From assembly GCA_005408345.1 (NCBI GenBank), contig SEMN01000062.1:953085-1017084 (forward strand): a stretch of 64,000 nt of DNA. Direction: 5' to 3'. Every line of letters starts with the position of its first letter. The stretch's first letter is position 1. The notes beneath the pieces were generated by a model. The model did no database searches, was not told the origin of the DNA, and saw only the letters and a program-made list of their open reading frames with translations. Shown in pieces: positions 45,301 through 58,790 of this stretch. The translations under genes and the position numbers were made by a program. The stretch is from Macquaria australasica. Its lineage: Eukaryota > Chordata > Actinopteri > Centrarchiformes > Percichthyidae.

Positions 45301-48300
45301 TTGTTCAACTGAAACTGTTTGTTTGCTAGTATTTTACTCTAATATTGATACATATGACTATATTTAAGCCAGAGGGTTTCAGATGCAATACTGATTGATG
45401 ATGATTATCATGCTCATAAGTGATGATCGATCATTGGAATCGAAACAAAATGTCACATTAGAATCAAGTAAGGGTACGTTTAGGCTTTAGATGTAGGCTT
45501 CCCATGCAACACCAACTCATTAGAATCAATTATAAATACGGCACGAAACAAACATCCTATCAAATGACAATTAATAGTCTAAGTAATAGAGAACCAAACA
45601 TGTTTTCAGTTCCATGCAAAATAGTGTGACACTAATGGATCCCAAACTATAGTGATACTTAAAGCTTTATGCCATCTCTAGTGATTCACTCGTCAACCTT
45701 TAAGAAAGAGGTTTATAAGTTGCTTTGACTTCCACCACTGCACCTATTGCATTTCCAAACTATGCCAAATGCTTTCAGATCAACACAAAAATACCACTGC
45801 AGAAACGGCCAGCAATGGAAGCCAGGATTTTAAGTGAGACGAAAGGACTGCCACAGTTGGAGGCTGCATTAGTTGAAGTCCTGACTAGATAAATTGCAGA
45901 CTAAGCTCATCCTGAAGCACTACTCAGTCTCTAGAACCCTGAGGAGGCATTCAAGTCTTCTGGGATGCCCCCCTCCATTTATTAAATGATTTTGCTGCAG
46001 TTACATAGCTGTATAAATGTCAGCTGACATGTGGGCGAAACTCCATTTAAAGCTTGTCAGAGACATTTATCAGGGTATTAAAAACTTTTAAATGTGCTGG
46101 TTTTTAAGGCCGTTGTGATGTGTCATACACCTCCAGAGCTGCGTATCATTACAGAAGAGTGAACTGGGTTCTTTAGCAAATAAACACTGTATATTTATCT
46201 CCTGCACAGGCCACCACTGATCCACACAGAGTAAAATAACTGTGCACTGAGCATTCAAATAGAACAGGCAATTGGTCTGTAATTAATATATTAATTGTAT
46301 GATGAAGTATAGATTGCCTATTTATTTAAATGGCTGAAGGACTGTCTCAGAATCACTTCAGTAAAACATGATAAATATTGCAGTGCAACTGTTGCAACTC
46401 TTTTTATTAAGACTCTGTAATAAACAATATCTTGCACAGGAGAAAGAAGGTTTATCACTGACCTAGCTAGTGTGTGTATCCTCCACTAGCCTAGAGACTC
46501 ATGTGATACATATTTGGCATTGGCTCCCTTTGGTGACAAATACATGTCCTCAGTTGACTAAGCACAAATGGGCCAGAACGAGGCCATCGCTGACCCACAC
46601 TTTCCAGACGAACCACGCTCATGTTCCATGCACTGCATTGCTAGTCGTCTGGTGCATAACATGAAATTATGACAGCAGTGTCATTTTTATGATCCTTATT
46701 CTAGAATTAAGGCTGATGCAACTGAGCCAGCTGTGGGGTTTCTGTCATGGTGGCTGCCGTGACCATCATAAAAGTCCCCCTGGTGCCTTTTTACACACAC
46801 AAATACACACATACACACATGTACACGCACACACACACTGTTTCTTCTCGTTCACTCTCACACATAGCCACAGACTGTGCACCAGTGGATTTATGGTATG
46901 TGAACAACTCGGTTTGTTTTTTTATGAGAGGCTTAGACAAACAGTATTTGGAGCCAACTGATCGTTATGCTGTACATTATCCCATTTGCTGGAACACATT
47001 TTTCTTTTTGCCAGTAACACTGGCTAGAACTTGGCAAAAGTGAACAGTGGACCAGACACACACTGTCAACAAAACAAAGGAGTTTACACGCAAAAATATG
47101 TTGTTTATTTCAAAAAAGACATACTGGAGACGGACTTTTGTCAGTTTTACATTTTTGTCTGCATTTTTTTGGTTTTAACTGCGGTGGCTTTTTTAAAATA
47201 AGTTTAATAAGATTTTCTACATATCTTTGTGAGACATTTTGCTGTATTGATGGAGCCAGCACAAAGTGGAAAGTTAGTTGCAGTTGCAATTAACAAAGCA
47301 AGTACATGCATACATGCAAACATACAGTATAGCTGTATGGGTACCAAAAACGCATGTGCGCATCAATACACTGTGAAAGTGTGAAAAGGCTCTTTTTCAC
47401 ATGCATTTGTGAGGAAAGACCTATCCAGCACATACACAAACACACACACACTAACATGCGCTTCTTAGGGCAGGTGCAGTATGTGATGTGGCGCTGGATC
47501 AGACAGTGTCTTGTATGGCTGATGTTAAAGAGTCCCTTGGCTGTAGAATTCAAAATGTCTTTGAGGTAGATTCCCACATTTTTCTCAGAGACTAATAGGA
47601 TTAAGTTCTATAAAACAGGAACATGGGGTCAAAACGAGTAGCACAGAAGTGCAGTATACTATAAATGTGCATTAACTAAAAGTTTGAGGGTCATATGCCA
47701 TATGGGTAATCACACAAGGAAACCCAAAGTCCTATTACTCAGAAATGCTGCTAATTGGCCGAAGAATGTTGTTTTTGCTATTGCCTCAGGAAGTTTGTGA
47801 GGCGGACCTGACTTAATGAAAATAATGTAACATGGACATTGCCAGGGATTCTGTGTCTGTTTATGCTAACAGTATACACCAAAAGAAAACTGAATTTGGC
47901 ATGGTTATACATGTCAAACTGCTCTTCAGTACATTGCTGCAAGCACATGCCCGTACACTCACTAACTCAAAGTTTGTTCTTCCAATGACCAGTTACACCA
48001 GTTGGAGGAGACACAGGGGGAGGTAAGATGTAAGGGTGAAGTTACACCGGACGTAGCAAGGCTCCAAGCACCTCACCTCCTCCTTAGAATCATCTGCTAA
48101 TAGATCATTTTAACAATCTTCAATTTTTCATGATTGCTGCATCTTGGTGTGGACTTCTATTTCAGAAGTCAAATGAAGGCAGCAATTAAATCTTACTTTA
48201 ATCATTGTTCTTCATAGCTTATAGTGTAATGTGGGAATAATCTCATAAATCGTAATTGAACATGTCTGTAACAACAAGCACAGTGAAAAGATGAGAGTTT

Positions 48301-48400
48301 ATAAACTACTAAAATGGTAAATTTAAGGATATTAGCAAAACAAACAGTAAAACTGAAGTGGTGGAAATCATCACTTGCTCATTAAATGCATATTTGCTTT
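36450..48400. other. gene-free stretch
   Basis: No coding exon is supported. It holds the compound microsatellite at 39211, a (GT)n run at about 42451-42476, a degenerate CA tract at about 46793-46840 and a purine-rich tract at about 44240-44480 that produces the longest open frame in the window (179 codons, minus strand), which is low complexity. At about 43692 TTAAAGGAATAGTTTGAC resembles the start of a common percomorph DNA transposon, but the rest is unclear. Confidence 0.5.
39211..39304. repeat. compound microsatellite (TC)n(ACTC)n(CA)n
   Basis: A 94-bp tract that shifts from TC to ACTC to CA units, a stepwise slippage history. No gene context. Confidence 0.95.
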
Positions 48401-51100
48401 GGATTGCTTGTTCTAATCAATTATCGTGAGGGAGTATGTAGTCAACTGGGCCAGCAGCTTCTTTTGCATAACAATGTGCAGATTTAGGAACTACTGTTAT
48501 TTGACATGGGAGGAAAATCTGGCAGATCTGCAACTGCAATTGGTTACCATCCCACAATTTGACGAAATAAGGAACAAGTGGCATAAAGGACTCATGGATA
48601 ATGCATTGGGGGCAGTTAAGGAGGCTTTGGGAAATTTTCAACAAGTTCAGGCTGGTCAGCCTGGCAAATACAGCGTATCATTTAGAGCACAACGATACGG
48701 TTTCACCTGCGCGAACACATCAAATTTGATTTTGCTTGGACTATGCTGCTGACCTTACTCGTTGCATTAGCAGGGTTCATCCATCCTTTTCAAACAGTTA
48801 TACACTCTACCAATGGAGCAGACACCCTTACATCTGACTGCCTTGGCTAATTCAATTAACTCAGCAACATTTGATCAAATAAAAGTCCAAGCTTGGGAGC
48901 TTAATTAAATACAAGGGGGTGGGGAAATGCCCATGTGTGTGTATGTGCATGTGTGTTTTATTATGCCTGCACCTAAACATCTGGGTGAGTATGGGTGTAT
49001 TTGTGCTTGTCTGCAGTACAAGTGCATGGATGGTGTCTCTCTCTCTCTGTGCGTGTGTTTGTAACTGCAGATGCATGCCTGATTCAGTTTGTGTGTTTAT
49101 GCTTGCAAGGCTGTTTGGGTGTGTGTGTTTTTATAACTGGTTGCTAGGCAAGGGATGAGATAAAGCATTTAACTGAGACACAGGAGATTTCCAGTGTGCT
49201 CTTCCGTTGAGCTGCTGAATACACAATAGGGGGGAGTTCAGCAAAGTTCACACAAACCACTTCTGACTGTTCACTCAATACTACATGAATATGGATTTGT
49301 GTATTGTGTGATTTGTGTTTTTTTCCACAAAAAGAATTAATTATTCAAAAACACCTTGCAGCCAAAACAAACAGGCAGCAATGTTCATGCACAAGGTAGG
49401 GGCATGCATGCCCCAAAGAATTTGAACTATCAACTTGACATCAACAAAGACAGGGCATAAGCTCAGGCAGAAGTTAAACTCAAAGATTTACATATATTTA
49501 TTCAGACTCGGCACACAAAAACAGAAGCTAATGTTTTGACAAAATGGCCTTCTTTGAGGCTATGCATTTGCATGTGATGGTTTTGTGGATGTCTACTGTG
49601 TCAAGACAAATAATTATACAACAAGAAAAACGTGACAAATAAATCCAAAGTAGTTCAAGAAAACTACAGCAAAAAATCTATATTTACACACAGTGGAATA
49701 GCATTTAGGCTAACTAAATGAAACCCTCTGCTGAAGTCTGAGGGATAGCCAAGTTAGCATCTAGCAGCATCAACAACTATATGTAATGACACAAGTTCTG
49801 GCTGAAAACTGTGCTTCGTGACAAGTACACAGCCATTCACTGCCTTTCTCCCAAATAAGACATCTCAACCAACCTCTGATTCTCTCCACATTGAAGGGGA
49901 TGACTCTGGTGGCTGATCCTCAGACTCCTCAGACACTTTTGGAAGTCCTTGAAGTGTTGGCTGCAGCACGTAGACAGCAGATGAGAGAATGGGTGCTTTG
50001 ACTCCTTTCTATGTCACCAGAGAAGCATAGCTCACAGCACAGTTTCCTGGCATCCTCGCAGACTGTTGCAGCCAGTCCTGGATGGCTGCTGGTTTCAGGG
50101 GACCCCCTATAAGGATGCTGGCTTCCCATTCCCTCTTTGACACAGGCAGATGGTGATTGTAGCTGCAGATTTCCAGCCTTTTGTGTTGGAGATGCTCTGT
50201 GTCTGCCTCTAGAAAGTCAGTTGATTGGGACCAGTGCCACCAGCCTTGCTGCAGTCATAGCACAAGAGGAGACCCATATGTTAATTTACCCATCAGCAGG
50301 TGGACACCCACAACCCTGGGGGTACACTTGGACATACTTAACACTGACTGAAAGCCTGCGCCCTGTTCCTGGTGCAGTCTACCCTGCTCATGCTCCACTT
50401 TCATTCTTCACCAGACTTGCACATTATCTCGACCTCATAGCATCCTCTGCCCAGTGATTAGCTGGTTAGCTTGTGTTCATTTAGGGTTGTTGGTCGTCTC
50501 GTGATGACACCTGGCAGTGTCTCTTTGTCTATTTGATTAATGCTGGTCAGTTGGTGCCATAATGCAGTCATACGTAGGTGTGGTATAAAGATGAGGGTAT
50601 GGTTGAAACAAACTAGTTTGTACTACATAAAAATGTTTATAGTTGTTTGGAATGGCCACACTCGAAGGCAGGATGAACATTTTTTTCAGTTGTTCCTCAA
50701 AGACATTCACAGTGTTGCCCTCGTACAGTGTTGTATGAACGAAAAGTGAAGAAAGTTATTGTATGAAGAATGAGAAAAGAGAGCTGGAAAGAGAAGGTCA
50801 AATCCTGCTTACTTTCTCACCTCTGCACACCTGGCCAACCACTGCATGAAATGGGTGTGATGGTCACATTATCGGTTTCGGAAAGTTACAGGAAGTGTCA
50901 TATGCAGCCCCCCCCCCCCCAATTTTGACATTGGAAAGGTGTTGGTGGAGGGGGTTTCAGACGTTGTTTGTACAAGCACTTTGGTTGAAGCATACTGACA
51001 CCTCAAGACAGAGGAAGCGCATCCATATCTACCAAAATAACAATCCTTCACATGTTACTGTGCTTGCTGATAGTTAGAACTGGTTTAAAGACAGGGCCAT

Positions 51101-51475
51101 CTGTTATTTGGTGTACAGGAAGTACTCCAGGCCTCCACAGGATTTTCTCCCTTTGACCTGCTGTATGGACATAAACCTAGGGGCGTTGTATTTGATCTGC
51201 TCAAAGAGAGCTCAGATGGCTGTCCAAGCACCAATAAAAATGAAATTCAGTACATCCAGGACATGTGACTAAAACTCCATTCACTAGGTCAGGAGAATTT
51301 GCTCCAGGCACAGGAACCTCAACAGCATCTGTAACAGAGATGGTCGCTGAGACAATTTTCACCAGGAGTGCTTGTATTGGCCCCTTTTTTTCAGCTCTAA
51401 ATTACTCACTAGGTGTCAGGGGCCATTTATGGTCACATGACAAATGACGGATGTTGTTTATGAGGTACGCCTGGA
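51101..51475 (+). mobile_element. Ty3/gypsy retrotransposon integrase remnant
   Basis: 51101-51268 reads through the C-terminal integrase block of Ty3/gypsy elements, with motif STGFSPFDLLYGHKPRG, and then stops. The same element continues in a nearby frame (LHSLGQENLLQAQE, then RQFSPG and a GPF/chromodomain-like tail region) with several stops and frame changes to about 51475. No functional integrase core was identified upstream. It is an old, broken copy. Confidence 0.65.
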
Positions 51476-52069
51476 GAAAAAAACATAAAAAACAAAACAA
51501 AACACCACATGCCATGTCAGTCTCCTTAAACTTGCAATGAGGCAATGTAATTCCTGTCTCTCTGCCGAAAATGGAGAATGAAAAAGATCAGTTCAGACTG
51601 GCGGTTGCAAAATCATCCAAGCTTGACTGCCCTTTGTGATGACCATTTTTCAAGAGGCCAGAGAGTAAAAACCACTACCACATAGAGGCACCCTTAGGGG
51701 TCGTGGTACACACCCATCCCTACTGCCTGTCAGAACAAAAGTAATGAAAATGGTAACTTGTAGTTGTGTTGAGGTACTGGACCAATTCATTAGATTTCCA
51801 TTTGTTTTTTTTCCTTTAACAACTCATGAACATGTTGCTGCACCTTCAGAGCTAATACACTTCACTGCTGCCTGCTGGAATGAAATCTTCACCTGTTGTG
51901 GAAGCAGAATATCCTGTTCTTTGAAACCATTTTGGAACCGTTATTGGTTGCCAAGCTCCCCTGCTGCCTGTAAGCAGGCTACTTGCTATACTCTACCTTT
52001 TTTCTTGGAAATGACCTGTTAAGCAATTAAAATTTTATTTTCCCATCAAATTCCATAAGGGAGGAATAT

Positions 52070-52180
52070 CTGCAAGGCATACAAGGAGTGTCTAGCAGTC
52101 ATCTGAGACTCCAGCTCGGTGCTGCAATATGCCCGTTCACTACTGACTTACAGCATTTATAAAAGAATACCTGCACTGGC
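52070..52180 (+). pseudogene. possible RNase H/RT fragment of a Ty3/gypsy element
   Basis: The frame at about 52080 reads YKECLAVI followed by a stop, and about 20 residues later PFTTDLQHL. These resemble the EKECLA and TDH blocks at the RT-RNase H junction of gypsy elements. It lies downstream of the integrase remnant, the reverse of the normal order, so it is a second copy, a rearrangement or chance. Confidence 0.25.
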
Positions 52181-52698
52181 TTTTATTGTAGTGATGCAGC
52201 AAGTATGCACAGTATGCAAATTCTGTGGTGGCCTCTGCATGATGGAGCAATTTGTTATCCTGTGTAACTAAGTAGAAGAAGAATGCCACTGCCACCATCA
52301 AGGTTCAGAGTTATATTCCCATTGGTGCCTCTCATATTAAACAAAAGAACACAGTTTGGCTTGTTACACCGGCCCAGTGGTATGTGCTGTCTCCTTACCA
52401 ATTTGTGTAGAAGCAGATTTTGTTTGCAGTTAACCCTTCACTGGTTCCTTTTTACATTTTGTTTATGATGTTCACAGTATTTAAATCTACATAATTAACA
52501 GTTAATGAGCTTGTCTTTCCCAAGGTTTTGAGTGTGTTGGTGTGTGTAGCATGTATATGTGCTAGTTATTTGATGTTGACGATCATGATGCAGCTAACAG
52601 GAGAACCTCCCCCTCTGCCATTCTCGATTTCTCATGTTTCTCTTACCTCTTATCTGACTTTCTGCCTCTCTGTGATCTTGTTCTTCCCTTGCTCCCGT

Positions 52699-52794
52699 CT
52701 CTCCTCTCCTCTCCTCTCCTCTCCTCTCATCTCCTCTCCTCTCCTCTCCTCTCCTCTCCTCTCCTCTCCTCTCCCTCTCCCTCTCCCTCTCCTT
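52699..52794. repeat. (CTCCT)n / (CTCTCC)n pyrimidine repeat
   Basis: 96 bp of tandem CTCCT changing to CTCTCC units, with one ATC interruption. A polypurine-polypyrimidine mirror tract of this kind can form triplex (H-) DNA. Confidence 0.95.
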
Positions 52795-55078
52795 CTAGGA
52801 CTTTCTTCCTCTCCTCAGGTGACAGGGTGATGGATTAAGCCCAAATAAACTCATTCATCTTTCAATTAGAGCCAGTGTTGAGGAGGTGCCAGCCATTATG
52901 AAGCTGTCTGGAAGACTGGGAGCGAGGGAGTGATGGAGAGAAGAAGAAAAGAAAAAAAAAAGGGTGAGAGTGAGTTATGGCATTAGTGTTAGAGACAGAG
53001 ATAGAAAGATGTTTGTGAAAGACAGAGTGAGAAAAGAGGTGAGAAAGGAGTAAAGAGAGTGCTGTATGTGTGAGGGAGCAGATCCAACTATTAAAACATC
53101 ACTCCTCTGTCGCCATCGGAACACAACTCCCATGCCTGGCCGACCACCCACGGTCTAGCTCCCCACGTCATCACCAGCCCAGCTTGCGCTTTTACGCAAC
53201 ATTGCCTTTCACTGATTTGATTTTTTTCCCTCTATTGTTGTCGCTGTTTCTTATGAGTCTGATGAATTTGTTCTGAGTGGCTTAGTCACAGAATTGGAGG
53301 GCTATAGAGTGTGTGTGTGTGTGTGTGGAAAGGCCCTTGCATATAGAGGACGTGTGGGTGTAAAGGTAAGCACAGATATTTGTCTGCAAATGTGTGTACT
53401 TGTTCACACATATTACAGTGTGGGTGCATATATGTTCATCATAGTGTATGAATACAGTATGCGTAATCTAATACAATAATATCTGTGAGTGTGTGTGTGG
53501 GGGTGCATGAGTGGGAGAAGACTGTGGTGTTTGAGGAGGCTGTTATGACTTAGTACCCTCGCCTTCATTCTCTCCCAGAAACCAATACTTAGTTGTTGGC
53601 ATATTTTCATTTTTTTCCATTTTACTTCTTCTTCTTCTTGAAGGGAATATTATGTACTGTAGGCACACAGGGACGAGTTCTAATGAATTTGAATGAGTGT
53701 CTCAATTTATTTTCCATGTTTTATTTATTTTTTCAGGGTTTGGGGAGTAAATTGAATCGACAGTGGTGATGCGTGCGCTAGTCAGGAGCAATATAGGGAC
53801 CTGCTGTTCTGATTAAGTTCCTGTTATGGAGCCGTTCATTATTGATTTCATTTCTCTTCACTTCTCCTCCCTCTCACATTCGCATTCGCTCCATATCTCT
53901 TTCTTCTCAGCAGGTCTCTCCCTCTTTCTCCGTGCCTCTTATTCTTTCCCTCTTCTTTGCTGTCAGCTCTCATTGAAAAGCAGCAAGTTGTTACTTATAA
54001 AACTCTTCAGTTTAGTTTCAAACCTAATACAGAATTCTTTTTTTGCTTCTTATCCCCCTTTAGTAGTTTGATTTTTGGCAACGTTGTAATGTGGAGGCTT
54101 GCTTTGTTCTCATTGGAGCAAAGTCCTGAATCATTTTGTTCGGCTGTTTCACTCACCCTGATAAGTGGACTTAGACAGCATCCATGGTTTATTTACCAAT
54201 CAGTTAGATACAAAGCTCAAGCTTTGAGCTGAGTATTATTTGTTCAAACACTATATCAATTTTCTCTCTGTGCTGTTAAGCGAGTTGTGCTAGAAGGAGG
54301 GCTACTGGCGTGTGTCTAGAAACAGGAATTTACACAATATACTGTCAAAAAAGCTTAAAAAAAAGCTTAGATTAATAATCTTTCATCTTACCTATTTCTG
54401 TTGTGTTCAGCCCATTGTTCACCTTACCCAATATGTGATAGGAGGACTGGCACCCAAACCACACCCATGTCTCTGAGACTGTAGATAGGCATATTGGTAG
54501 CATCAAGCTAAACCTTACAAATCTTTATTATTACTATTGCTAAATCATGGCCTGTAGATTGATAACCTCTAAAAACAACATTCTTTAACATTTGAGGAAT
54601 TCATGATCACTCAAGAGCATTGTCTGGTTAAATTTACTCAAGTCCTGTTTAAACGAAAGGAATGTCAAAGAGGGCAGAGGTCTGCTGCCATTGAAATGCA
54701 GACTCTTGTTTTAAACTGTTCTAATGCAGGTTTAGATGCATGTCTTTAAAATTAGGCCATGCTCCGACCTGCCAGTTTTCATTGTCTTACTTGTGGGATA
54801 ATGCACTTAATGCTCTATATGCTAATGTGTTTGCATGTACACTGGACAGAACCACTTCAGGCCTAATGAGAGTGGATTTTGGCACCAATCCTCTCTGCAC
54901 ATACTATATTTGATAAGAAGGAGACACATGAGCCAACCATCCAAAAAAGGGTGTAGTCCTTTAACGTGTTGATTTTTTCCCCCCTCTGCTTTATAACAGG
55001 CAAAACTGTGCCAGCTGACCTTCAAAATGTTTTGCATTTCACCATGATGATATCATATATTCACAGCTAAAACTTAAG

Positions 55079-55190
55079 GGGAATGTAGCTCAGGTAGAGT
55101 GGGCCGGCTGTTAATTGTAAGGTTGATCCCCAGCTCCTTCTGTTAACATGTCGAAGTGAAAATCCATTTGAGAATGCGGTAGGTTATGAA
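55079..55190 (+). mobile_element. tRNA-derived SINE fragment
   Basis: GGGGAATGTAGCTCAGGTAG resembles the start and A box of a tRNA-like promoter, GGTTGATCCCC is B-box-like, and AACATGTCGAAGTG is the typical continuation of a teleost SINE. It is 5' truncated or degenerate at its 3' end. This is not a functional tRNA, since no cloverleaf with paired acceptor arms can be drawn. Confidence 0.6.
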
Positions 55191-56139
55191 AAACAACAAC
55201 AACAAAAGTTTTTTTTAAGGCAAAAGCAGATTTGGTGCATTTGATCTCTCACTGGAAAACATTGGTCATACGTACAGATGTGTCTTTCAAGAAAAAAGTA
55301 CGCTCTCAAATAAAACTGCATTCCCTGTAAGGAGCCTTTAGTTAAATCTCTCATGTGGAGGGTTAAGAAGTGCAGCTTCAGTCCAGTATAAGGCCGGCAG
55401 CTGTGTTGAGACTGAGCTTTGGTTAGGAGGCAAACTGAAAGCCTCTGTCTGCTGGTGTTATTATGACTAACTTCCTATAACCCGACCTCTCCATGAGTCA
55501 AGAGCCACTTTACAGAGAAAGGAATGCAGCGACAGGTTCCATGGAAAAATGAAGAGGGGAACCTGTTGTTTTAATGAGTGTCTGGCCTTTTCGACTGGCT
55601 GGCTTGTTTTGCTTACTGGCAGGGTGGGTGGCAGGCTGGATCACATTCAGGTCGACTATTGCATGATGTTGTTTTCTCCCTGGCTAATATTCTCACCTCC
55701 TGGGCTCTTTGCTGACTAGTAAATGTTAGCTGCTTGGCTTTTTGGCGGGCTCTCTGGATCATATGTGTGGCTGGATCATATATAGCACTCAAAAGTAACT
55801 TTACAATACTCATATTTCAGATCATTTCAACGCCTTATACATCAGTCTGATGTGTTTATTTATATAGTTTATTATATGTAGACATTTTGAGCTGATCTTA
55901 AAGCAAGGTTTTAAATTTAGTTTTGTCTCTCAGCCCCTGTCCGCCTTTTAAAGGAACTACCCAGTCAAAATTCTGGCCTTCTAAATCCAAACTGTGAGAG
56001 AGTGAGAGCGGCCTGCTGAAACATCTGTGGTCTTGGCTGGGAATTAATGACTACAGATAGACTGGGATTAAGGATCCTGGATGTGAGCTCTGGGGTGGGG
56101 GGGGACGGAAAAATTGTCTGGGGCCGGGGCTTGTGAGTT

Positions 56140-56167
56140 GGGAACAAGGGGTGGGGTGAGGTAGGGG
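56140..56167 (+). other. potential G-quadruplex
   Basis: Four G runs with loops of 5, 1 and 7 (GGG-N5-GGGG-N1-GGGG-N7-GGGG) fit the standard G3+N1-7 rule. It lies inside a G-rich tract from 56080 to 56300 in gene-free sequence. Confidence 0.6.
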
Positions 56168-58790
56168 TAAGGATGTGGGTTTGGGAAACTGGGGAAGCTA
56201 GAGGACCGGAGTTGAAAGTTCGGGATCGGGTGAGTGTAGGACTGAGGGGATTGGGGGTGAGAAGGGATGGACATGGGAAGGGTGTGGTGAGTGTTGGGAA
56301 ACTGTGGTCTAAGACTGGGACAAAGGCCATAATAGAGACTACAGCAAAACTACCACACTGCTTCAACAAAAAGTCTAAGTCTTGTAACTGTATTGGATAT
56401 TTCTGGCCCAGGTAATAAAGGCAATGCTGAATGGACTTTTATTTAATCACTCAAAATACCCAATACAATGAATTACTTAAGTGCTAAATCAATATTTTTA
56501 TAGTGTGGGATTTGGTCTAAGGGAGACTATGAATTAGGTGGGTAACATGGCTTAGGAAAAAGACTTGTGTTTCTGTGATGTGGAGACTGTGGTGAAGCAC
56601 GACTCTGGAGCTAGTTTAGGGTCTACAAATTGAGGTTTGTGTAAGCAGAGTTATGTTGAGTTGTTTTTGTCTCTTTTCGGGACCACAGTGGGAGGCTGAT
56701 GCTTGCTTTAGCTGAGGCTGTACTGAATAGATTGATGGATTACAGATAAATTGGAATACAAAAGAATTTGGACTGAGATGGAACACGTGAGAGTGGAGTT
56801 GGCTTTCTAGCTGGGAAGTCGGTCTGGGGGGTTAGGGGAGGGTTGGGATGAGGGTCATTTGATGCTATTTTGGCTGTTCCCAGATTCAGTAAGGGCTAGA
56901 CGTGAAGGAGGTGTCTCTCTCTTTCTCTCTCTTATACACACTTTGATGTGCACAAATGTCTTTCATGCTAAGCCAGTTACACTTTTAGGAAGATGATATT
57001 ATGGACGATACGGAGCGCAAGATGACTCAGCCACAGGAATCCCAGAGAACCCACAGTGGTTGGCTGGACTACATAGGGAGAGAGAGACAGTGAGACAGAG
57101 GAAGTGTGTGTGAGAGAGAAATATGAAAACTGAGGAGAAGCAAAGGAGAAAGGGAGTCATGGGAATGTGTCATTGGAAGTAGTAATTGTTGTTTCTGGGA
57201 ATGAATGGTCTTGACCTTATTTTAGGTTCCCATTAGCAATTCATTAAAATAAGTATCCCCTATTAGTCACTAATGAATACAAATAAATGAAAGATTACAG
57301 CCAATAAACAACTCATGCCTAATGTCAAGTGACGTTCTGTCAGATCTGTATCACTTTGACTGAGGCAGTACTATTGTCTTCATCTCAGCAAAACTGTGCG
57401 TGTGTTTTAAGAAGAGAAAAAATGAAACTGCAGTTGGAACAGTTGTTTTGAGGTAAAGGCTGAATGCCAAAAGAAACATTAGAATCAATGAATATTTCAT
57501 TACCTATCATGACTAACTGTGATAATTGTACACAGCCAAATTCCACAAATGCAACAGCTGAGAATTTTCCCTGCCTGAGGTTTGAGATATGAGATGTTTG
57601 TTCTAAGTGCGCCTGGTCTTACCATTTTTACATCTTTGAGTATTTCATGAACCTTGATTGCAATGTTTTTGTAAATTCTGTCTAAACGTATCTTATAGCA
57701 TGCAGGTGGGAATGCTTTATGGCACAAAAAAGGAAAAGGGTGCAGCTCCTTCCTTTTAAAGTTTGTTGCAGTGGCTGATGGTAAAATAGCCAATGCCTAC
57801 TTGTGGAAGTTAGCTGTGTAATCAAACACAGAAGGTTTGCGGGAAATGTGGTCATAGTGTTGTGGAACACCACCAACACCATTGGCATAATTCAGGCATT
57901 ACTGGCCATCCCTAGCAATGTCTTAAGGTCGTTTTACAACAATACCGCAACTAATATAAGAATGATATATCAAGGTTTAAATATCCAACATGTCACACTG
58001 ATCTTTTTTCTCTTTTGCTCTGTGCTGTTATTGGGGCTGACATTGCATCTCTGCTGGGCTATTTTGTCTGTTGTCCTGCCAAGCTGACATGAAGGGATCC
58101 AGAAACAGGCCCGGGATCAGCTTGAGGCTGAAGTCCAATATGCGGTACCTCCTCTGCTACTGGGCAGACACAACTGGAAGGAAGTAAAGGGTCAGACGAG
58201 AGGAAGTATAGTCCCATGTTTTATGCATAGTATTGCTGGCTGCGTGCCTACCTACAGATTTAGAATTGTTTGTGTGAACATTTTGTCTCTTCCTCCACTT
58301 TTCCGTCCCAGAACTCCAAACAAGCACACTACAAATGATCTTTTTTTTGGTTTCTAAAGTGGGATATTTCTGTTTTCTACTGGCCCATTTTCTCAATATC
58401 ACAGCTTTATGAGCGAGAGAGGAAAACAGAGACAGACTCAAATTATGAGTAAGCACTTTGTGTAACTGTGGGTAATGAAAATTTTGGTAGAACGGTACAG
58501 ACTTAATTTCATTGAAAGCAGAAATCCTTCTTAAATTAGAAACACTGCCTGTCGTGTCAAAAAGTAGATGTGAATCACAATAAAATGCCGGAATCATGAA
58601 ATAACTGAAAAAGTTGAAACATTTCTAAAATTGTGACGCAACAATGCATTTAATATTTTATTAACAAAGAATATATTTACCCATGATGCCACCAGCAGTG
58701 ACATACAAGTGAGATATACTGGACTCACGCTCGCTCTTGTGTCAGTCAGAATGTTAGAGACAAGCAGAGGAGTAGAAAAGTGCTGACTCA

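Larger units (their letters stand above)
48400..52697. other. region with degenerate retroelement sequence
   Basis: Apart from the gypsy remnant, there is an open frame at 48426-48752 (108 codons, plus) without recognisable domains, a C13 run at 50908-50920 and frames at 49929-50457 with no family match. The region may be a decayed retroelement neighbourhood, but only the integrase part is clear. Confidence 0.4.
52795..58780. other. gene-free stretch
   Basis: No exon is supported. It contains a (GT)9-10 run at about 53309-53327, a SINE fragment at 55079 and a G-rich tract at 56080-56300. Frames on both strands are short or low complexity. Confidence 0.5.

Noticed and set aside
49495..49560. 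GGCCTTCTTTGAGGC-type motif resembling the 3' part of Penelope or LINE repeats
   Set aside because: Only about 30 bp resemble the motif GAAGAAGGCC...AAACG, which is too short to call an element.
57803..58087. Hydrophobic frame resembling a piece of a multi-pass membrane protein
   Set aside because: The resemblance to four-pass (MS4A-like) proteins is vague, the frame stops at both ends, and AT-rich DNA readily yields hydrophobic codons.
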